20,430 nucleotides of DNA. It comes from Bacteroidales bacterium. GTDB taxonomy: Bacteria > Bacteroidota > Bacteroidia > Bacteroidales > UBA7960. Made by a program: the position numbers and the translations under genes. The stretch spans positions 1 through 20,430 of the forward strand of contig PWNO01000005.1 in assembly GCA_003557765.1 (NCBI GenBank), written 5' to 3'. Below the pieces are notes generated by a model that searched no databases, was not told the origin of the DNA, and saw only the letters and a list, made by a program, of their open reading frames with translations. Of this stretch, positions 15,938 to 20,430 are shown piece by piece; position 1 is the stretch's first letter, and each line of letters opens with the position of its first letter.

Positions 15938-16717
15938 ATGAAGACACACATTCTATTTACCTTACTGGCTGCAGCCCTTCTCTTTGGCTGCACCCCGCGC
16001 CGCCCGGCCAACATTAATGTGGAACAAGCACATAACCCTGCTTCACAACACATCATCGCCCCCGGTTTTGGCACCGTCGGGCTGATCGACGATGGCTTCA
16101 TCGACATTTATTTTCAGGATAGAGACCTGAACTGGCAGGTAGATGAGCAATCGCGGTTCTCTATCCCGGAAAACAACGAAGGCGTTCTTGGCATGGGGCT
16201 TGGCATCTTTGGCGTGATCATGAACAACACCCTGCATTTTTACAGCATGAACAACCAGAACGAATGGGAAGAGGAAAAGGAATGGCGATTCAACCTGCCC
16301 AGGAGGTACGACCGGCTCACAGTGATGGGCATGCCCTGGCAGATAGGGGCTCTCGGCATAGAAAATGATGGTGTGGTGGATTTCCATTTCCTTGAAGATG
16401 ACACCTGGGAAAAAAACGATGCAGCCACTTTTGTTATCCCCAGCGACATCCGTGCCTATTATCCCATGGGGGAAATGACCATAGCCATTGCTGATAAGGA
16501 GAAGCTCGGATTATACTATTTTGCAATGGAAGAATGGGATTTTATGGACTTCGACCCTTTAATCCTCATCCTGCCAGAGGATCATCAGGCCATCATCCCA
16601 ATGGATAATCGCCTTATTGGAATCCTTTTTGAAGAAAAGATGGATTTTTACCAGCTCGACCTGCCAAACGACAGATGGGTGAATCTTACCGGTTTAGATT
16701 TCAAGTTGCCCCATTGA
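15938..16717 (+). CDS. Lipoprotein made of five tandem ~45-residue beta-rich repeats
   Basis: A 259-residue protein I do not recognise. It has a lipoprotein signal peptide ending LLFGC with Cys18 as the acylation site, a short linker to about residue 38, then five repeats filling the rest. Each repeat runs G-(I/V)-G-x-I...D-x-(I/L/M)-x-F-Y, then a Trp, then (R/T/D)F-x-(I/L)-P. The Trp residues sit at 66, 110, 157, 200 and 247 and the prolines at 77, 121, 168, 213 and 258. The last repeat ends exactly at the C-terminus. Beta-strand-like repeats of this length suggest a small five-bladed beta-propeller or similar fold, anchored in the inner or outer membrane and facing the periplasm or surface. 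It is preceded by an 8-nt-phased repeat array and no clear promoter box. Its 3' end overlaps the uvrA 3' end by 24 nt. Function unknown. Confidence 0.85.
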   Translation: MKTHILFTLLAAALLFGCTPRRPANINVEQAHNPASQHIIAPGFGTVGLIDDGFIDIYFQDRDLNWQVDEQSRFSIPENNEGVLGMGLGIFGVIMNNTLHFYSMNNQNEWEEEKEWRFNLPRRYDRLTVMGMPWQIGALGIENDGVVDFHFLEDDTWEKNDAATFVIPSDIRAYYPMGEMTIAIADKEKLGLYYFAMEEWDFMDFDPLILILPEDHQAIIPMDNRLIGILFEEKMDFYQLDLPNDRWVNLTGLDFKLPH

Positions 16718-19570
16718 CGACTGGTTGTGTTCTTCAAGCGTTTCTGCAAGAAACCGGGACGTATACCCTTTTGGGCTGCCGGCCACTTCTTCGGGCGATC
16801 CCTCTGCGATGATCTGACCGCCTCGTTCGCCGCCCTCCGGCCCGAGGTCCACAATATGGTCTGCCACTTTGATCACATCCATGTTGTGTTCAATCACAAG
16901 CACCGTGTTGCCCCGGTCCACCAGGCGCTTTAACACCTCCATCAGCACCCGGACATCTTCAAAGTGCAGACCTGTTGTAGGTTCATCCAGTATATAAAGG
17001 GTTTTACCGGTATCGCGCCGGGCAAGTTCAGCAGACAACTTGACCCGCTGTGCTTCTCCGCCAGATAGCGTGGTGCTGCTTTGGCCGAGGTTAATATAGC
17101 CCAGTCCGACGTCATTCAATGTCTTCAGCTTGTTTACTATGGAAGGAATGTGTTCGAAAAAGGTCATCGCCTGGCTGATGCTCATATCCAACACATCGTT
17201 GATGCTCTTCCCCTTGTATCTGACCTCCAGCGTTTCCCTGTTATAGCGCTTGCCCTGGCAGGTCTCGCAATGCACATGCACATCAGGGAGGAAGTTCATC
17301 TCGATAACACGCAGGCCGCCACCCTGACAGGTCTCACAGCGGCCACCCTTCACGTTGAATGAAAAGCGTCCGGGCTTATACCCCCTGACCTGCGACTCGG
17401 GCAGGGAAGCATACAGCTTTCGGATTTCATCAAATACTTTGGTATAGGTGGCCGGATTCGACCGGGGCGTTCGTCCGATAGGTGACTGATCCACCTCTAT
17501 GACTTTGTCCAGGTGCTCCAGGCCTTCGATCCGGTCACAGGGCAGATGTTGCTTTTCCGAACGATGGAAATGCTGTGCGAGCAAAGGATATAAGGTTTCA
17601 TTGATGAGGGATGACTTTCCACTTCCTGAAACGCCGGTTACACAAATCAGTTTGCTCAGCGGAAGGGAAAGCACCACCTCTTTCAGATTGTGGCCACGTG
17701 CACCATACAATATCAGTTTTTTGCCATTGCCTTTTCTCCGTTTAAGTGGCACCGGCACCTCTCTTATCCCACGCAGATATTCGGCGGTAAGGGATTTTTG
17801 CTGCATCAGTTTCAGAGGTGTTCCGGATGCGATCACATCACCGCCTGCAGTGCCTGCACCCGGGCCCATGTCTACCAAATGATCTGCCGCAAGGATCATG
17901 TCGCGGTCGTGCTCCACCACGATCACCGAGTTGCCGATGTCACGCAACTCTTTCAAGGCATCGATCAGGCGGTGGTTATCGCGCTGGTGCAGCCCGATGC
18001 TGGGCTCGTCGAGAATATAGAGCACACCGGTGAGCTGTGAGCCTATCTGCGTGGCCAGCCGGATGCGTTGGCTCTCTCCACCGGAAAGACTACGTGCGGG
18101 CCGGTTCAGGGACAGATAATCCAGCCCGACATCCAGCAGGAAGCCAAGCCGGAGTTTCAGCTCACGCAATATCTCAGCAGCAATCCGCAGATCATGTGCA
18201 TCCAGGCGATCAGGCAAGGTATGCATGTGCTCTTGCAGCTTCAGCAAATCCATCTCTGCATAATCCGCGATGCTGGCATCACCCACGAAGAAGTGCAGCG
18301 CCTCTTTGTTTAGCCGTTGCCCGTGGCATTCCGGGCAAGTTTTCTGGCGCATGAAGCTGCCCGCCCAACGCCGCAGTGCACCAGAGGGGCTGTCATCATA
18401 CTGACTTCTGATAAAGTGCACAACCCCCTCAAAGTTAAGCGAATAGGTATGGGTGATACCCAGGCTTTCGTGATTTACCTTGAACACCTCGTCCGATCCA
18501 TAGAGGATGGTGTTCATCGCCTCCTCGCTGAGTTCGGCAAGGGGGGTGTCCAGATCAAAACCATATTTCTTTCCAATAGACTCCAGCTGCCCGGTAATCC
18601 AGGCATTTTTTGATTTGGCCATGGGGGCTATTCCGCCCTTGCGGATGGATTTGGATGGATCCGGAATGATTTTTTCCATATCCATCTCGCTTATGCTGCC
18701 CAGACCATTGCAGTGAGAACAAGCACCATAGGGAGAGTTAAAGGAGAAGGTGTTAGGCTCAGGATCTTTGTACGCAATACCTGTGGAGGGGCACATCAGG
18801 TTCTTACTGAAGTGGTGGACGCTTTGGTCCTCTTCCACAACCACCATGATCATGCCTTTCCCGTATTTCAGGGCAGTCTTCAACGAATCTGACAAATGTT
18901 TCCAGCGCTTCTCCTCGACCCGGACCCTGTCGATAACCGTTTCAATATCGTGCACCTTGTAACGATCAAGCTTCATGCCCGGGGTCACCTCGCGGATCTC
19001 ACCATCAATACGTGCCCGAAGGAAGCCTTGTTTGCTGATCTGTTCAAACAACTCCCGGTAATGGCCTTTGCGCCTTTTTACAAGTGGAGCCAAAAGCAAA
19101 AGCTTTTCACCGGAAAACCGTTTTAACAGGAGATCCAGGATTTGTTTCTCAGTATAACGCACCATGGGCTCACCGGTGGCGTATGATCTGGCCTTGCCAA
19201 TGCGGGCAAAGAGCAGGCGCAGAAAATCATACATCTCCGTGATGGTGCCAACAGTAGAGCGCGGGTTTTTGCTGGTGGACTTCTGTTCGATGCTGATCAC
19301 CGGGCTCAGGCCGGTGATCTTATCCACGTCGGGGCGCTCGAGCGCACCCAAAAACTGACGGGCATAAGCCGAAAAGGTCTCTATGTAACGCCGCTGACCT
19401 TCTGCATATATGGTATCAAATGCCAGTGAACTTTTGCCACTTCCACTCAAACCAGTGATCACTGTGAGCTTGTTGCGTGGGATGACCACATCAATGTCGC
19501 GCAGGTTGTGCTCCCTGGCGCCATAGACCTCCAGGTTTTCGGTATATGTCTTTTTTGCAGGTTCTTGCAT
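16694..19570 (-). CDS. uvrA: Excinuclease ABC subunit A (UvrA)
   Basis: A 958-residue damage-recognition ATPase of nucleotide excision repair. It carries two ABC modules: Walker A GLSGSGKSS (40-48) with signature LSGGESQRIRL (from 495) and Walker B YILDEPSIGL; then Walker A GVSGSGKSS (from 646) with signature LSGGEAQRVKL and Walker B YILDEPTTGL. The C-terminal zinc module is complete (Cys745, 748, 768, 771), as is CPECHGQRL in the middle. The first zinc module is incomplete: Cys260, then Thr263 where a second Cys would stand, then Cys284 and Cys287. A -7 box TATCTTTG lies 18-25 nt upstream, giving a very short leader. The C-terminus overlaps the convergent lipoprotein gene. UvrB and UvrC are not in the window. 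Confidence 0.97.
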   Translation of the reverse strand: MQEPAKKTYTENLEVYGAREHNLRDIDVVIPRNKLTVITGLSGSGKSSLAFDTIYAEGQRRYIETFSAYARQFLGALERPDVDKITGLSPVISIEQKSTSKNPRSTVGTITEMYDFLRLLFARIGKARSYATGEPMVRYTEKQILDLLLKRFSGEKLLLLAPLVKRRKGHYRELFEQISKQGFLRARIDGEIREVTPGMKLDRYKVHDIETVIDRVRVEEKRWKHLSDSLKTALKYGKGMIMVVVEEDQSVHHFSKNLMCPSTGIAYKDPEPNTFSFNSPYGACSHCNGLGSISEMDMEKIIPDPSKSIRKGGIAPMAKSKNAWITGQLESIGKKYGFDLDTPLAELSEEAMNTILYGSDEVFKVNHESLGITHTYSLNFEGVVHFIRSQYDDSPSGALRRWAGSFMRQKTCPECHGQRLNKEALHFFVGDASIADYAEMDLLKLQEHMHTLPDRLDAHDLRIAAEILRELKLRLGFLLDVGLDYLSLNRPARSLSGGESQRIRLATQIGSQLTGVLYILDEPSIGLHQRDNHRLIDALKELRDIGNSVIVVEHDRDMILAADHLVDMGPGAGTAGGDVIASGTPLKLMQQKSLTAEYLRGIREVPVPLKRRKGNGKKLILYGARGHNLKEVVLSLPLSKLICVTGVSGSGKSSLINETLYPLLAQHFHRSEKQHLPCDRIEGLEHLDKVIEVDQSPIGRTPRSNPATYTKVFDEIRKLYASLPESQVRGYKPGRFSFNVKGGRCETCQGGGLRVIEMNFLPDVHVHCETCQGKRYNRETLEVRYKGKSINDVLDMSISQAMTFFEHIPSIVNKLKTLNDVGLGYINLGQSSTTLSGGEAQRVKLSAELARRDTGKTLYILDEPTTGLHFEDVRVLMEVLKRLVDRGNTVLVIEHNMDVIKVADHIVDLGPEGGERGGQIIAEGSPEEVAGSPKGYTSRFLAETLEEHNQSSMGQLEI

Positions 19571-19587
19571 GGCGAAAAAACAATCTG

Positions 19588-19595
19588 CAAAGATA
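19588..19595 (-). promoter_or_regulatory. Candidate -7 box of uvrA
   Basis: On the minus strand TATCTTTG matches TAnnTTTG exactly, 17 nt before the start codon, implying a leader of about 10-12 nt. No LexA-like operator was recognised and no clear -33 TTTG at the right spacing. Confidence 0.5.
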
Positions 19596-19700
19596 CAAGG
19601 AAAAATTGGTTTAAATCATGAAGGATAACAACAGGGCTTGACCTGTCCGAAGGTAAAGGCTGAGTAAATCTATTTTTATCGCGTATGCCGGTTATTTTTA

Positions 19701-19708
19701 TATTTTTG
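19701..19708 (+). promoter_or_regulatory. Candidate -7 box for rmlA
   Basis: TATTTTTG matches TAnnTTTG, but it sits in a T-rich tract where chance matches are likely and about 190 nt before the start codon. The transcript would include both repeat arrays. Confidence 0.25.
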
Positions 19709-19745
19709 ATGAACTTTACAACAAATCAAGTGTAACTTACTTCTT

Positions 19746-19769
19746 GACATTTCGACATTTTGACTAAGT
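19746..19769. repeat. Octamer-phased GAC array upstream of rmlA
   Basis: GAC occurs at 19746, 19754 and 19762, exactly 8 nt apart, the first two units being GACATTTC and GACATTTT. It has the same unit and period as the array at 15899-15930, and the heptad array begins 6 nt after it. Confidence 0.6.
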
Positions 19770-19775
19770 AGGCTT

Positions 19776-19843
19776 TTGGCTATTAACTATTAGCTATTGG
19801 CCGTTGGCTGTTGGCAAGGAAGCTAAAAGCCAAAAGCCAAAAG
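19776..19843. repeat. Heptamer array (TTGGCTA type) with complementary half, forming a hairpin
   Basis: Six units in perfect 7-nt phase start at 19776, 19783, 19790, 19797, 19804 and 19811: TTGGCTA, TTAACTA, TTAGCTA, TTGGCCG, TTGGCTG and TTGGCAA. Then three units of the opposite sense start at 19821, 19828 and 19835 (AGCTAAA, AGCCAAA, AGCCAAA). CTTTTGGCT (19773-19781) can pair with AGCCAAAAG (19835-19843), so the whole array can fold back on itself. Confidence 0.75.
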
Positions 19844-19901
19844 TAGTCCTATTGAAAACACAAATACCATATAACCAATAAGTTAAAAAAAACATAAACC
19901 C

Positions 19902-20430
19902 ATGAAAGGCATTGTGCTCGCCGGCGGTGCCGGCACGCGATTGTACCCCATCACCATGGCCATGAGCAAACAGCTGATGCCGGTGTATGACAAACCAATG
20001 ATTTATTACCCGCTGTCGGTGCTCATGATGGCCGGGATACGAGAGATCCTGATTATTTCCACACCGGAAGATCTGCCACACTTCGAGCGGTTGCTGGGAG
20101 ACGGTCAGCGGTTGGGCTGCCGTTTCGAATATGCCGTTCAGGAACAACCCAAAGGGCTGGCACAGGCTTTTGTGATTGGCGAAGAGTTTATCGGCCAGGA
20201 TAAGGCAGCCCTGGTGCTGGGCGACAACATTTTTTACGGCACCGGCCTCTGGGATATGCTCTCCGCCCATAATGATCCGGATGGCGGTGTGGTCTTTGCC
20301 TATCACGTTTCAGACCCGCAACGCTATGGTGTGGTGGCTTTCGACCAAAACAACAAAGCCATCAGCATAGAAGAAAAACCGGAGCAACCCAAATCCAACT
20401 ATGCGGTGCCGGGTTTGTACTTTTACGACA
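19902..20430 (+). CDS. rmlA: Glucose-1-phosphate thymidylyltransferase, partial (runs off the right edge)
   Basis: The first 176 residues of about 290 are present. The enzyme makes dTDP-glucose from dTTP and glucose-1-phosphate, the first step toward dTDP-rhamnose and other surface sugars. The nucleotidyltransferase signature [13 protein letters not shown] (about residues 6-18) is followed by [21 protein letters not shown], the metal-binding LGDNIFYG and the sugar-binding GVVAFD...ISIEEKP, which is the RmlA pattern. The ATG at 19902 gives MKGIVLAGG, the standard start. It probably opens an rmlABCD or surface polysaccharide cluster beyond the window. Its leader contains two short-period repeat arrays. 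Confidence 0.95.
   Translation, partial: MKGIVLAGGAGTRLYPITMAMSKQLMPVYDKPMIYYPLSVLMMAGIREILIISTPEDLPHFERLLGDGQRLGCRFEYAVQEQPKGLAQAFVIGEEFIGQDKAALVLGDNIFYGTGLWDMLSAHNDPDGGVVFAYHVSDPQRYGVVAFDQNNKAISIEEKPEQPKSNYAVPGLYFYD

Larger units (their letters stand above)
19571..19901. other. 331-nt intergenic region between uvrA and rmlA
   Basis: No supported gene. From left to right it holds the uvrA promoter box (19588-19595), an A/T-rich stretch with a possible rmlA -7 box (19701-19708), an 8-nt-phased GAC array (19746-19769), a 7-nt-phased TTGGCTA array with complementary heptads (19776-19843), and about 58 nt of A-rich leader before the rmlA ATG. Confidence 0.7.

Noticed and set aside
19776..19843. 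CRISPR-like array upstream of rmlA
   Set aside because: Units are 7 nt with no spacers and no cas genes nearby; this is a degenerate heptamer repeat.

Overview
The window is chromosomal DNA from a member of the Bacteroidota. Three lines of evidence point there: several start regions carry the phylum's promoter box TAnnTTTG (one has a full TTTG-N20-TACTTTTG), Shine-Dalgarno sequences are scarce, and several families are typical of the phylum (HYC_CC_PP-type protein, DUF6427-type membrane protein, TonB-dependent receptor with an N-terminal carboxypeptidase-regulatory-like domain). I cannot place it below phylum level from sequence alone. Most of the window is core housekeeping DNA with one small accessory-looking cluster at the left end.

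Left end (1-1664, minus strand): three genes read leftwards and look like a metal-handling group. They are a secreted heavy-metal-associated (HMA) domain protein with a CxxC site, a Cys/His-rich HYC_CC_PP-type protein, and the first 96 residues of an outer-membrane TonB-dependent receptor. The first two are separated by about 290 nt containing a 95-bp element with 21-bp imperfect terminal inverted repeats, resembling an internally deleted insertion sequence. The second gene appears to have its own promoter downstream of that element.

Centre left (1789-4808): an initiator tRNA-fMet (minus strand) with a good promoter and terminator is divergent from era and der, two ribosome-assembly GTPases. 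A small S4-domain RNA-binding protein of the Hsp15 type follows. Together this is a translation/ribosome block.

Centre (4809-11920, plus strand): an M20 dipeptidase with a clear terminator, a long-chain acyl-CoA synthetase, then purQ-rnhB (4-nt overlap) followed by tex, probably co-transcribed. Centre right: a minus-strand pair, purD and a DUF6427-type polytopic membrane protein, converges on tex. Divergent from purD is an arginine deiminase gene.

Right end: a lipoprotein built almost entirely from five tandem repeats of about 45 residues, possibly a small beta-propeller, converges on uvrA with a 24-nt overlap of coding ends. After a 331-nt intergenic stretch of short-period degenerate repeats, a glucose-1-phosphate thymidylyltransferase gene (rmlA/rfbA) runs off the right edge.

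I see no CRISPR array, prophage, toxin-antitoxin pair or defence system. The least explained items are the five-repeat lipoprotein, the short-period intergenic arrays (8-nt GAC-phased and 7-nt TTGGCTA-type) and the inverted-repeat element inside the metal cluster.
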